Origin: Platycnemis pennipes
Taxonomy: Eukaryota; Arthropoda; Insecta; Odonata; Platycnemididae
Length of the DNA: 64,000 nucleotides
Reading direction: 5' to 3'
Assembly (NCBI GenBank): GCA_933228895.1
Contig: OW121853.1
Coordinates: 123,090,133-123,154,132 of the forward strand
Part shown: in pieces, positions 20,229 to 32,357 of the stretch
Layout of the letters: every line of letters begins with the position of its first letter
How positions within the stretch are numbered: the first letter of the stretch is position 1
Notes under the pieces: generated by a model
Databases searched by the model: none
What the model was told of the DNA's origin: nothing
Seen by the model: only the letters and a program-made list of their open reading frames with translations
Program-made: the position numbers and the translations under genes

Positions 20229-22629
20229 TTGCACGTGTTAATGTCTAAATGTGGTAATTTGAAAGTAATATACGTTTGTGCCTACTACAGACCACCCCAT
20301 TCCGATGTACACTCAGTATTAGAACTCGAGAAACAGATCAGGCACATTAATTCTCATACCAACGAACGACAGATTATTGAAAGGTGGAGATTTCAATACA
20401 ACATCGATAGATTGGAAAACATGTAGTCATTAGTCTGGGGGTAGGGAAAAAGAAATCTGCTCGTCATTTTTTAACCTGTTCGCATAATACGCAGTACATC
20501 AAATAGTAAATTTGCATAATAGAAGGGAGAATGTTCTCGATTTACTTGCCTCAAACATCCATGAAAAAGTTATTGAAGTTAAAAATGTCGATGGAATAAG
20601 TGACCACAAGGCAGTACACGTTAAATTATCCCTCAATACTGACAAAAATGTAAAATTAAAAAGAAAGATTTGCCTTTTAAGTAAAGCAGATTTTAACGGA
20701 TTTAGGCGTGACTTACAGACTTCTTTTGAAAAATTCTAAACATCAGAAAAAATAGTGATGCAGACATGGAAAGAGTTCCTCCAAATTACACGGTGAGTGA
20801 GTATAAGAGTGAGAATAGGGAACCAGGGTGGTACAACGTGGAGGTTAAAAAAATGTTTAAAACGACAACGAGTTATCCACGCGAAACTAAGAAAAATGTA
20901 GCTAATAGCGATCTACAAAAATTATCGAACGTTACATATAAAGCAGCCGCAAAAATAGCCCTTAGAAAAGCGTAAAGTGGTTTCAAGAGAAAAGTACTTG
21001 GAGAACAACTAGAGGGGAATCCGAAAGCATTTTGATCATATGTTAGGGAAGTACAGGGAACTAAAATTTCAACGGTCAATTCCTTGAAAGGGTATAGGGG
21101 CGAAATATTTAGATAAGGCTAATTTGTTGAATTATTTTTCCAGAGCGTTTTTAATCAATCTAAGCGTAGTTTGCTCGAAACAATACCAGACCGATTTCAA
21201 CAAATAATGCCCCCGATCGATAATTGTATCTTATAACGGAATCGTATCCTTACTAAAAATGTTAGCCCGAACAAGAGCTCAGGTCGTGATGAAATTCCTG
21301 CTCGTGTGTATAAAGAAATAGCTCTCGAAATGGCACCGTATCTTAAAGTAATATTTAACAAATCCCTCGAAGAACACGCGGTTCCCAAAGACTGGAAGAT
21401 AGCAAACGTGATCCCAATTTTTAGAAGTGGCGATAGGGAACATCCATCGAATTATAAACCAATATCAATAACGTCACTGTCGTGCAAAATTATACAGCAT
21501 ATGATAGTTACATCAATAAGGGGACACCTCGATAGCCAGGATTTATTGATAACAAATAAGCATGGGTCCAGAAAGGGACGGTCTTGCGAAAATCAGTTAG
21601 GTCTTTTCGTTCATGATATTTTAGTTTCCGGAGAAGGTAACGTACAGGTAGACGCAGCGCTTTTAAATTTAGAAAAGCGTTTGACAAGGTTCCCCACTGT
21701 AATTTACTCGCGAAGTTAGCATCATACGGGATAGATAGTAATATGGTAGGCTGGATAGGAGATTTCCTACATGAACGCGTTCAATGAATGGTATTAGATG
21801 GTGTCACCTCAGGCGAAGCAAAAGTTACATCGGGTGTTCCCCAGCGTGATAGGCCCAATTTTATTTCTTCTCTCCGTAAATGACTTGAATACAGTAGCTA
21901 AAAATAGCAAGCTCCGTCTTTTTGCCGATGATGCAGCAGTCATCATTGGTCATCAATCCTCAGATCGGTTTGACGCAGCTCTCCACTGAGTCCTGTCGGC
22001 TAATCTCTTCATATTTACGTATTTATTCTGATGCAGTAGTGTATAAGGAAATAAGAAATTAAGAGGATAGTCATTCTTTAGCTAAGGATTTATATGCGAT
22101 TGATGATTGGTGTGATAGTTGGCAGCTAGAATTAAATTTGAATATATGCGCGATAATGAACTTTGGGAAAAAGAATAACTTTCCCCAGAAAAATTATTGC
22201 ATCAAAGAAAAGAAAATATCTAACGTAGAATTTATTAAATACTTAGGCGTCACCAACATTGAAGACATGCTGTGGGGGAAATACATCAGGGAAATAACTA
22301 GTGTAGCAAACCATATATCAGGATTCGTAAAAAGAGTTCTAGGCAAATGCGATGAGAGAGTACTAGAAGCTATTTTACACTTGTCAGGCCTCATTTAGAA
22401 TATGCCGCTAGTATATGGGATCCGTACGAGGAAGGTATGATAAAAGAATTAGAGCGTGTGCAAAGGAGATCCACTAGATTTGTTAAAGGCCGCTATGATA
22501 ATTGTATAAGTGTTACGAGTTTAATAGAAGAACTAGGCTGGGAATTACTATCAGAACGCAGGTTGAAATTTAGGTTAAACCTTTTCAGTAAATTGGAAAC
22601 CGATTTGTCGCATATTTTAAGTCGATAAT
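20229..22629 (+). pseudogene. CR1 LINE, longest but decayed copy
   Basis: The only copy here keeping part of the endonuclease: CAYYRPPHSDVHS near 20290, then a GDFNTTSIDW-like block near 20385 and SDHKAV near 20600. The reverse transcriptase follows: PSNYKPISITSLSCKI near 21450, a GVPQ-like block near 21830, FADD at about 21921 and SWGK-like and RPHLEYA-like blocks to 22400. Many frame breaks. An 89-bp RTE tail sits inside the catalytic FADD region. Confidence 0.87.
21941..22029 (-). mobile_element. RTE tail inserted in the CR1 FADD motif
   Basis: 89 bp starting CATCATTGGTCATCAATCC, flanked by GATGCAGCAGT (21930-21940) and GATGCAGTAGT (22030-22040), an 11-bp duplication with one mismatch. 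Confidence 0.85.
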
Positions 22630-23647
22630 TCTTCTTCCCGTTACTCCACCGGATAAACCTTCGTTTTTCCCTTCTTCGGCAATTGCCATATCGTCAAATG
22701 AATCATGCAAAGTTTCATCAGCTACTGAATCGTCAATATTGGACGGGGTTTCTTCAATAGCGCAAGAAGTTCCTCCTACGTGCGACTCTGTTCCCATTAT
22801 TTTGAGACGCCTGTTTCGAATAATAGAAATTTGCATACTTACACATGAATATATCATTACATTAAGATAGTGTTTTCACAAAAAATGACAATATTTACCT
22901 TTTTTCTTCCCTCCGCTTGGCCAAAAATTCACCCTTTCTTTTTTTCCTCGCCATCGAAAATGTCAAGCGACTGCCTACTTTAATTTTCCGATATCGGTAC
23001 GCTTCCGATGAAATTTCGAGACTTGACAATTAGTCAGTTTGACTGTTACTAGACACCCCGAGAGCGACAACCTAAGCTGAGACTCAAGAAATAACCCGTC
23101 AGTAAAGCAGACACTCCGTCTCACTCGCCTCTGCTTCCCGCCCGCCTTCACTTTCCCTTCCCCCTAGCTCCAACACCTCAAGGTTACCGTTTTAGGATAT
23201 AGGGTAGAGGGATCGTGCCACTTTTTGAGTAGCGCAGTAGGCGGAGAATGTGTGAACTGTTTCGTGATTTGCACGTTGCTATAGGCGTATCCCTGGGCTG
23301 GAGTTGGCGAAAAACATAAATTACTTTCAGAATATCTCAGCAGCGTGTCTTTTAATAAAAATCAATAATTTTCAAGGATCCAACAGACTAAGCTTGAATC
23401 TTGTACTCTATAATAACGAAAGTTAAAAAAATAGCCCCTCTGTCTCCCAATATTTGCAACAAAAAGGTCTATTTTTACATCGAGATATATTTTTAACAAG
23501 GCTTATTACGTAAAATCTAGGATTATAGAGTAATAGTTTGATACTTTCTCTTTTAATTACTGAAAACCCCATTCCGATATCTAGCTTCCTGTTGGAGCAA
23601 TCTTCCTTGAAAAATAGGTCTGAAAAACAGCTATGTATCACGGCCCC
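22630..23647. other. No gene recognised
   Basis: About 1 kb of unique-looking DNA; a pyrimidine-rich stretch at 23095-23170. No supported ORF. Confidence 0.45.
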
Positions 23648-23650
23648 TTA

Positions 23651-24388
23651 AGGCCGTTTTACACGGTCATTGAAACTGCGCGAGTTGATGTTGATTCCGT
23701 TTGAGCAGTCGTCCGCGAAAGTCCGTGACGTAGAAAATTGCGAGGGCGCTTGCTTGACAACTTCACACGGTGCAATCGTCGGTGCATTATGTCAGTGACA
23801 ATATACCATTCAGCAGCGGTAATACCGTCAATGTATCGCATAACGTCAAGATCTATTAAGTACCAATTAATTGGACGTGAAAGATGCGATATATTACCAC
23901 CACTTTAAAATATATTTTTAAGCCATAGTCCAAACATTATAGTGGACAACCTAGTCCCGTTTACTTATCCCAAATTTTGCATAACGAACGCCCCCGGCTG
24001 TGGGCCAAGGTAACGAGTTCTTCCTTTACGAACGAAATTTAACCTTCCACGTGATTAATCGCCCATGTCATCATTGTTGCACTTTATTCACTACCTAAGG
24101 AGTTGAGTGCAAACAAAAGCACCCTACTCAATCATCAACAACCTATTTAATTGCTAGAATTCCCCAGGCAGTTCGTTGCCGCAACATCTGCACCATCTAG
24201 TGAGAGAAATATACTTCAAACTTGCACTAATGCATGTAGCAGATTAGAACATGTTCTAATATGCTCGCATTCGTTCACGCAGTGGCGCTGTCTCTCCTTG
24301 CAAGTCGTCGCTTTACACGGCGCAACATTTTTTGCACAAGTGTTCTCGCAACAGCCTGCGCAGTACCAATGACCGTGTAAAACGGCCT
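23651..24388. mobile_element. Harbinger-like MITE, copy 2
   Basis: 738 bp, ends AGGCCGTTTTACACGGTCAT and the inverse CGTGTAAAACGGCCT, flanked by TTA (23648-23650 and 24389-24391). Same internal order as copy 1. Confidence 0.87.
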
Positions 24389-24732
24389 TTATAGTCGCCC
24401 CGCATCCCATATCCAATCGTACAGCGACCTTCGCCGAATCAAAAAATCGCCCGATTCGATACGATTCGCTCGCATCGGAGGTTGCGCGGCACTCGGCATG
24501 ACAGAAGGGCAAGGATGCGCTTCGTGAAACTGCGGCCAGAGGTCGCGCAGGGCGCTGTCTCTCCTTGCAAAAATAAGGGTGCTTGAAATCGTCGGGATTG
24601 TCTCGAATAGGTAACCAAGGAGTCGCGAGGTATAAACACGAATGGTTCGCAAATTCAGTGTGTCGTAATCACTCTTTGTAATATCATTTATTGTTCTCAC
24701 TTGAGTTTTTCCCATCTGTCTCGTGACCCCAC

Positions 24733-24733
24733 G

Positions 24734-24767
<34 letters not shown>
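24733..24767. repeat. (TAA)n microsatellite
   Basis: About 35 bp of ATA/TAA triplets. It lies at the edge of the unknown sequence inserted into the fold-back element, so it may be the tail of a retroelement. Confidence 0.9.
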
Positions 24768-24769
<2 letters not shown>

Positions 24770-25288
24770 GGTCTTTATCGGGGCGAGATTGAGACTAAAC
24801 TATTCTGCCATCTAACCCCTCGTCAAAATAGATATATAAATCATATAATGTGCAATACGTAAAAAAAAACAATCAGAGGTTAAAAAAAACATTAAAGAAT
24901 ATACTTCTAAGAATTAAAGAATGATAAATTAATACGAAAGAAATATATACACATAATATATAAATATAACAGAACAAATGGTGTGTGAAAGAATTTACAA
25001 TGTGGGAAACACGCGTGGATTATTATGCTTACATCCTTTACACAAAAACCCACTGCAGGAAAACACCAATGCACCCTCAAAATCCTACTGATAGTAAAGC
25101 TAGTGTTTAAAAAACACCTTAAATATAATGGTAGGTAGGTACATACATAAGAAAGTTAGTAGATAAAATATAGAATTGAAGGAAAGCAAAATTACAAAAG
25201 TTGAAGAGTAAAAAAATTAAAGAAAAATTACTAAAATAAAACAAACATGATATGATGCAACAACATGGTGTTAAATGTGCGCCGTTTA
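24768..25288. other. Unrecognised AT-rich insert
   Basis: Sits between the TAA repeat and the CR1-B copy, inside the fold-back element. No ORF; probably a retroelement end, family unknown. Confidence 0.4.
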
Positions 25289-25772
25289 TCTACATCTACA
25301 CGATACCCTGCAAGCCACCGCTAGGGTGTGTGGCAGGGGGTGAAGGTCACCAAGCATGCACTACTAACATGCAAGCAAGCAACTAAAGGGTCTCATGCAA
25401 CTAGATTGTTAGTATCTATAGTATTTGAGGGGTTAATACATGCATCATGCACTACAGAATACTCTAAAATATTTCCCCTACCTATCCCTTTCTTATGCTG
25501 CCTATTCTGTTCTCTTATAGTACGGGGGAAAAATGCCATTTTGAATCTATCTGTACGACAATCTATCTCTCTAATCTTATTTATCTGGTCGAATCTAGCA
25601 TAATACGCTGTTTTTTTAAATATGTGCCTAACATCTTCAGTAAAGCTATCCGATTGAAATTTCTCCAATAGATTTAATCTGGACTTTAACCTACGCTCTG
25701 ATAATGATTCCCACCCTAATTCTTGTATTAATTCTGATACACTACTCAACTTATCGTAACATCTTTATCTTG
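25289..25772 (-). mobile_element. CR1-B LINE 3' end
   Basis: Starts with inverted tail ATCTACATCTACACGATACC, then 3' UTR and the C-terminal protein region. A 118-codon open stretch (25393-25749) reads SVSELIQELGWESL, INKIREIDCRTDRFKMAFFP. Defines the CR1-B subfamily. Confidence 0.9.
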
Positions 25773-26164
25773 CCATCCGTGTTCTAATCCATCACATGAG
25801 AACAACAGACAAAATAAAGTTAAACTATGAATGAGGTTGTAGTCAGCGTTTGTAACACAATGAATTTGCGAAATATTTGAATTTGTACCGCGTGACTCCT
25901 TGGTCACCTATTCGAGATAATCTCGACGGTTTCAAACGCAACTCAACTGGATGAAGCCTGAACCAAATGTTTGCTGAAAGGTGGGTGCAATGCAGTTCAT
26001 GAATGAATAAACGAACAAGACAGGGGTGCATTGCATTGTGATTTCCGGATGGGCTAAATGGAACGGGCAGGGAACAGCTCAGGTGTGAAATGGACTCTAG
26101 GAATCCATTATTATCTCACAAAGAGACACTATATAGACTCATACGTTGCCACCACCGACTCGAA

Positions 26165-26400
26165 ATCCGTATGTTTGATATGGAGTGTGTGGCGAGAGTA
26201 CTGGCTTCCTACCCTAAAGACCCGGGTTCGAACCACCACCACCGTGTATTTATTTCGAAGCCCTGCTTGATTCCCGTGTGAACATCGGTTCAAGTACAAG
26301 TATCCGTCCGTCAGATGGAGCTAGATCTATAGAACTCTCGGTACCTTTCGCAAATAGCAGACTAATACCGAGACGGTTGCTCTTCACCCTTCTTCCCCAT
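26165..26400 (+). mobile_element. tRNA-derived SINE
   Basis: Head resembles a tRNA: an A-box-like GTGTGGCGAGAGTACTGG and a B box GGGTTCGAACC. The body contains CCGTCCGTCAGATGGAG and GCAGACTAATACCGAGACGG, matching the SINE bodies at 41617, 42085 and 44855. Confidence 0.7.
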
Positions 26401-26597
26401 TGGGGAATATGCATGAAATTTGTTTCTCGAACATTAATGATGTACTTGATGCGAAATTTCCTCAACAATTTAAATATATAAGCCAAGTTTTTCTACGCCC
26501 ACCACAAAGATTATTAAATGATATTAATATGTTCCCGGGAATTGACGAAAGTCACGTGACCTGAAACACCTTCTGACGTCACTGCACGGTATAGGTT

Positions 26598-26890
26598 CAT
26601 CTACATCTACACGATACCCTGCAAGCCACCGCGAGGGTGTGTGGCAGGGGGTGAAGATCACCAAGCATGCACTACTTACATGCAAACTAGCAGCTATATT
26701 GTCTCATGCAACTTGATTGTTAGTATCTATAGTATTTAAGGGGTAATACATGCATCATGCAGTACAGAATGCTCTAAAATATTTCCCCTACCTATCCCTT
26801 TCCTATGCTGCCTATTCTGTTCTCTTATAGTACGGGGGAAAAATGCCATTTTGAATCTATCGGTACGACAATCTATCTCTCTAATCTTAG
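26598..26890 (-). mobile_element. CR1-B LINE 3' end
   Basis: Near-identical to the copy at 25289 and to 63071 over the 3' UTR and the block REIDCRTDRFKMAFFP, truncated there. Confidence 0.9.
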
Positions 26891-29254
26891 GTTCCATATC
26901 TCTACGGAGATAGACATTTATATTTAAAATAAAACGAAGTGAATATATTGTTTTGAGGTTTTCAGCCGTTTCTCGAATGAAACGATGATTGAAAAAATAC
27001 TTAAAAAGCACATTCCGACAATTTCATTTGGTTTTCTCCCTTATGGCGGCGTTCTTCTTAAACAAACCAGCGATTGCATAAACGTAGTAGAAATTCTTGG
27101 GCACTAAACAGGCATAATTCAATTATTGAACGATTTGCTCGTTACCACCCATACTACGTAAATAAAAAATCGAAATACAATCGTTTATTTCATTAAACAA
27201 GTGAGATAAATACATACGTTATCGCCAAGTATTCATTTAACAACTTAACTCCACGCATAAACAGATAAATAACGCCCTTAGTGATACCGTGCCGTGACGT
27301 CATGTGATGACGTCGTGTTTTTTAGCTGCCGAAAAGGTACAATTTTCAAAGGGTAATATCTTTGAAACGCAACGTAATTCTTCAGCGAAATTTTCGCCAA
27401 GCACATTTTAGCTAATAAAATTCACATTGAAAGAGTTATAAGACATAGTGCATGTTCCCCATTCCTCACACCTCCACTTTCCGTTCGAGGTTCTCCTACG
27501 TGAGGGACTTGAAATAACACGTAAAGTGAGCCATAATTTTTCTATGTGGTGCACAACGCGAGTACTGCCATGGTTTGTCAGAATGGAAATTGGTTCCTCC
27601 GTATTAATCACTAATTTTATTCGGGAATGACCATCACGACATTCTCCTAAAGGCACCTACCCTGTAATTTCTCTCATCGAAGTTTGGTTACAAGACCAAT
27701 CAAGGCATTTGGTGTATTTTTCATCTGCATTTACGTAATTAGTCATTTAAACGCTTGAATCAAACACGCCGCGGCGTGGATGAGAGAAGCATTACCTTTA
27801 ATTTTGTGTCTCTAAGCATGAACTGGTTCCAGAGCATTCCGTAGCTTAAATTTTGCAGGACTTGTCCTACAGAGGACTACCCCGGATTTGAACGCTGGAA
27901 CTCCCACCTAGAAGAGATTGTTTATTAATATATAAACGTGAATGGGATATTAACCTAATTGAGGCGGCATTCGATAACACAACCTTTAGGACGCCCAATT
28001 AAGGAGGTTCCACCGTGACTCCGCGATTCAAAATTCCGTAAAAGAGCTATGTTATTTAATGAATAAATACCCATCCAGATAAACACCTATATAGGAAAAT
28101 CAACAATAGGGTGATAACGCATGCACTATACTTCTATGAGTATGCTATTATATAGCGTGCTGTAGTTGACTTTTATTTTTTTACAAGCTCTTTTAACTCA
28201 TTTTGACTTCGGAAATTGACTGACGTGTTGTTGCCACGTTTAATTTACAAAGTGAGAATACATTTATCAATCCCGCTAATACGTATTCTAAAATAGATTA
28301 AATATTTTCTTACTTGGTTTTAAACTATTCCCTGGCATATAAAACTCTTTGTTTTGAATTTTTTTAATATTCATATTTTTGAAAATTGTTTGGCAACAAT
28401 AAAGCTGCTACCAATTGGAAGAATTGGTATTAATTACACCATGTCAATAACCAATGAAATATTTAAATTACATAAAAAAATATAAGAAGGGCCTTGGTAA
28501 GGTATATTTGTGAATTAAGTTAGTAAATAGGCTTGCAAGCACGTTCCGTCACAAGTACCGTTGCCTTTGATAACAACATTCTGTTGCGCCATTTTCATGT
28601 AACTAAGGCTTTTCTGCTATTTTTCGAGCAAACATTTATTAATATCAATTTAAACAAGTTTTGTAAGGGCAACACTCTTTGTAAAATGCTAAATTCTACA
28701 TAAAATTGCGCATATTATATTGGTTTTTCGTCAAAACGACATTTCTCTTTACATTATTAACCTGTAAATTGTACTGCAAGAGCCATGCTATGCCGTATAG
28801 CCACGTATAAATAGCTGATTTTCAACGTCTTTCTTCAAATATATTATGGAAAGGCCTCATTATTTTATTGCCAATCGATAGAAGGGCCAAAAAATGATGT
28901 GTCCTGAAATTTTCACAAAAATGACATCTACTTCACAGTTCGGTGGCGCCTCCTTAAGCACATAACCTACCCAACCGACGAATTCTCCTTTCTAATGAAT
29001 ATCATTACTTCAGTTTTTATATGGTTTCTTTCATTACATTCGGGGGATATGGCAGTCATTGTTTTATTATCACAGTGGTCGACTGCTTATTTTTAGTTTA
29101 TTAATTTATAATATTTTATAAATAAATTAAAACTACTGTATTAATTTTTCACAGTTACACGAGTTTGAGATAGGTAATTACCTACTAAATTTGTTTTGCA
29201 TGTTACCCCTCACGTTGAGGTTAAGCAGAATGAAAATAAATAAACAACTCCTTG
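26891..29254. other. No gene or repeat recognised
   Basis: 2.4 kb of AT-rich intron. A fragment near 27885 (CCCCGGATTTGAACGCTGG) resembles a tRNA B box on the minus strand. Short ORFs only. Confidence 0.45.
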
Positions 29255-29690
29255 GTTACGCCGCGAGTCGCTCGCCTTCCCGATCCCCTCGGCAGTGACG
29301 AGAATTCCCGGTGAGGGCGCCCCCTCCCCACCCTCGAGGAGTTAGCGGAGAGGCAAAGGCAAGGAGGATATCCAGCGCAAGGGTTAAGGATACGCTTCCT
29401 GTGCCAACCACGCCGCCCTGGCACGTTCCCCCTTTTTTCCCGGCATTCCCCGCCACTTCTCCTTCAGCGACGATTGCCTCCCGCACGCACCGGGATGTGC
29501 GTGTGAGGAAAGGGTCCGAACGTACGCACTCATTTCACACGCCCGTCCGTGCCAACGGCCGCGCGACAGACGACATTATGCAACGGCCTTCCCGGCGGCG
29601 TGGAGGGGAGGGGCTTTTCGAGGATATTGTTGCGTCCCCGCCACCGTGACATTGACACGCTATGGGGGCGGACATCGATGCGCAAACGTA
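29255..29690. other. CpG- and GC-rich patch
   Basis: About 430 bp with a base composition far from its AT-rich surroundings and many CG dinucleotides. A 112-codon plus-strand ORF is open mainly because stop codons are rare in GC-rich DNA; no domain is visible. It could be a promoter or enhancer, or foreign DNA. Confidence 0.4.
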
Positions 29691-30211
29691 CCGCAGTTGA
29701 CTGCTATGACAGTCGCGAGATCCGCGATATATCTATATCGCTACTGTTTGATGAGTTTGCACCAACTTCTATGCAGCTTAAAGCCGCTATTTAGGCGTTG
29801 TCATAACAAAGAAAAAGATTTTTATTTCAATAATGATTGATGCTTAAATTTTCATGAAATTCTCCAAGTAATAAATTCCATTGACGATTATATTTTGTTC
29901 TCATTCTTTAAAGAGTGGAATCTCCCCTTTGGGGATGCATATCCTTGTTATAATATCCAAATTCCCGGCATCAGTCGTCGTGTATTGCTTTCCGTCGGCG
30001 ATTGTTGCGATTGTGTTGGATACATTTCCGCTGGAAAGTAGACGGGCTTCAACTTTGCTAGTAGCTCGAACTAGGATCGATAATGTTCGACATGCGTACA
30101 GTATCGACCTGAACTCGCATCGCAGTTGCTATTTACACATGCGAGTTTAGGTAGGTTAATAGTTGTTAGCAGTTGACTGTCATAGCAGTCAACTGCTACG
30201 TGTAAACGTGC
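29691..30211. mobile_element. Inverted-repeat MITE (GTTGACTGCTATG family)
   Basis: Left end has GCAGTTGACTGCTATGACAG and the right end CATAGCAGTCAACTGCTACG followed by TGTAAACGTGCC. The left ~130 bp match, inverted, 59849-59990 (including GCGATATATCTATATCGC). No ORF. Confidence 0.65.
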
Positions 30212-30385
30212 CTTTATACTACCGATTTCTGCGACTAGCGTATCGCATAGTATTGATTAATCGAATTAAGGCAGGTGCACAATCAACGTAAACGGGTGGC
30301 GTGAGTCGTTCATGGGAACTTTTATCTCTATCTCGGACACAATCGGCATACATACGCGACCCTCAGCAAAAAATTGACTGACAAA

Positions 30386-30573
30386 GGCGCAAAAGGGAAT
30401 CCGCAGCGAATGTAAACAGGAGGTAACAATTAATTTGTTGAACAATTATTGAATTGAAACAATTAATATTAACAATTACAATTAAAAATATAATTAATAT
30501 AAACAAATAATTAATTTAAACAAAAAAGGCGCAAAAGGGAATCCGTAGCGAACGTAAACAGGAGCTAACAATT
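30386..30573 (+). repeat. Direct repeat of about 49 bp
   Basis: AAGGCGCAAAAGGGAATCCG...GTAAACAGGAG at 30386-30434 is repeated at 30526-30573 with three or four changes; the spacer is AATTAATATT-rich. Confidence 0.8.
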
Positions 30574-30962
30574 AACTTTCAAGACTGTAGAGGCTGCAAG
30601 ACTGCACTTACGTATTCCATGCCGTTAATGAAGTTAAAGCTTACTTAAGTTAAAGATCGCTAAAGCTTACTATAATTTACACGAATTAATCCGTGAAAAT
30701 CGCGTTTAATCCTTCCTAATTAAATTTTCACGATCTAATCATTGGCAACAATCGCAAACTAGCTTTTTCACGTCATTGGTTACCTTGTAAAATCTCACTA
30801 AAACATCACAACTCCAAATAACTATTCATTTATTGATTTCCCCATCAGGAAAAAAGCCAGGAAGTTCTCTGTGCTAAAACCAAAGACTGAAGTAAGTTTT
30901 ACAGTATTTGAGACTAAAATTTTGGCTCAGAAGAGGCATGCATCCACTTTTAACTTCTGTAA
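30574..30962. other. No gene recognised
   Basis: AT-rich intron, no ORF or repeat match noticed. Confidence 0.45.
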
Positions 30963-31973
30963 AGCCGAATTTACACGATGCATTTACCCGCGCAAGTACA
31001 TCTACATCTACATCTACATAATACCCTGCAAGCCACCACAAGGGTGTGTGGCAGGGGGTGATTTCTCACCAAACATGCACTACATATCATGCATAAAAAA
31101 GGAATAGTATTAATATAGTAGTCAGAACTACACTATTTAAAAAAGATAGAAATTGCAAAGAAAACATGCAAAAACATTCTGTTAGTAGGGTTAGCTTTAA
31201 GTACTCATACCAACATGCAGCTACCAATGCTATTCATTGCTACTCTCCGATAGGACATATTTACCGTTATTCGTATCTCTTATTGTGCGAGGGAAAAAGG
31301 ACATTTTGAATCGGTCAGTTCGGCAATCAATTTCTCTAACTTTATGATTATGGTCCAGTCTGCCATAGTAAGTTGGGGTTCGTAAAATATTTTTAACATC
31401 ATCACTGAAAATATTGCCTTGGAATTTGTGGAAGAGATTAAGTCTAAATTTCAACCTGCGATCTGACAATGATTCCCATTTCAATTCATTTAATAGACTG
31501 GTTACGCTAATATAATTATCGTATCGTCCCTTTACAAATCTTGCCGATCTTCGCTGCACACGTTCAAGTTCATTACTTAGACCCATTACTTAGTTAAAGT
31601 ACGTTGCTGGACAGATGCGTGAATAGATGTCTGGACAGATGCGCGTTCTCGCAGTTGAGGAGTGTTTACACGATGCTTGTGTTAGCGCAAATGTTCGACC
31701 ATTTTCTAGATACGCATTACGCGATTGCTTTTGTTTTACTAGTATCAAGCGCCACTTCTACGAAACAGACGACATCATACCCGAACTTCAGTTATTGTTA
31801 TTGACTTTGTTGTTGAAGACTACAAATTGCTCGCACACATTCACCAAAAAAGAACAGGGGCTATTTTTTGTGCACGCATTTGCGCAATTTTGAGTGTTTA
31901 CACGGTGCAATTTTGATGGTGAATGTGTTCACGCATCTACCCGCGCGTGTAAATGCATCGTGTAAACTCGGCT
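30963..31973. mobile_element. TAA-flanked MITE holding a CR1-A copy
   Basis: Ends AGCCGAATTTACACGATGCA and the inverse TGCATCGTGTAAACTCGGCT, flanked by TAA (30960-30962 and 31974-31976). Internal TTTACACGGTGCAATTTTGA recalls the Harbinger-like MITEs. Without the LINE it is about 420 bp. Confidence 0.82.
30998..31590 (-). mobile_element. CR1-A LINE, young 5'-truncated copy
   Basis: Tail CATCTACATCTACATCTACA, 3' UTR and the last 118 codons (31230-31586) open. The protein is identical to the end of the copy at 35259-37014, and the DNA differs at about one base in the compared ~570. AAGTAC next to both junctions may be its short target duplication. Confidence 0.92.
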
Positions 31974-31976
31974 TAA

Positions 31977-32354
31977 CTCCTGACAAGTGGCTTATTATCG
32001 CCAAATATTGGGACAGTTTCATTGGTTTTCCGTGTACGTGAAACGTAAGAGACGGGAGATGCCCATCTCCCCCACGTACACGGTCTCACGTTACGCGCTG
32101 GTCCGTTTCCGTTCTCCCACCTCTATGCGCCATCTCTATTCACGTTATAAGGCAAACGACTCACGTCACTCGTTTACATCGGTTGTGTCCAGCCTTTAAG
32201 GCTATTTTAGGGAGGTAGTAATGCAATTTATTTCATTGGGAGTATGTTCTAATCCTAAAAGCTGGTGCAAATTAAAACAATTGGAATTTGCTTACGTGCT
32301 TTCGCACTCTTTTGTTTCTGTTTATCTAGCGAATTTTGAAAGTCCGCTCCATTC
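31977..32354. other. No gene recognised
   Basis: Contains an inverted pair around CGTGTACGTG and CCCACGTACACGG (32030-32085), perhaps another small MITE. No ORF supported. Confidence 0.4.
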
Positions 32355-32357
32355 TTA

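Larger units (their letters stand above)
24585..25945. mobile_element. Fold-back element (GTTTGAAAC family), interrupted
   Basis: Left arm at 24585-24732 contains GAATAGGTAACCAAGGAGTC and the right arm at 25776-25945 its inverse, with GACGGTTTCAAAC at the end. Intact relatives are at 48225-48533 and 48543-48852. The middle is replaced by about 1 kb: a TAA-repeat-headed unknown piece and a CR1-B copy. Confidence 0.75.

Noticed and set aside
29311..29649. 112-codon ORF as a gene
   Set aside because: Open mainly because the stretch is GC-rich; Pro/Arg-rich composition, no domain, no splice or start context.
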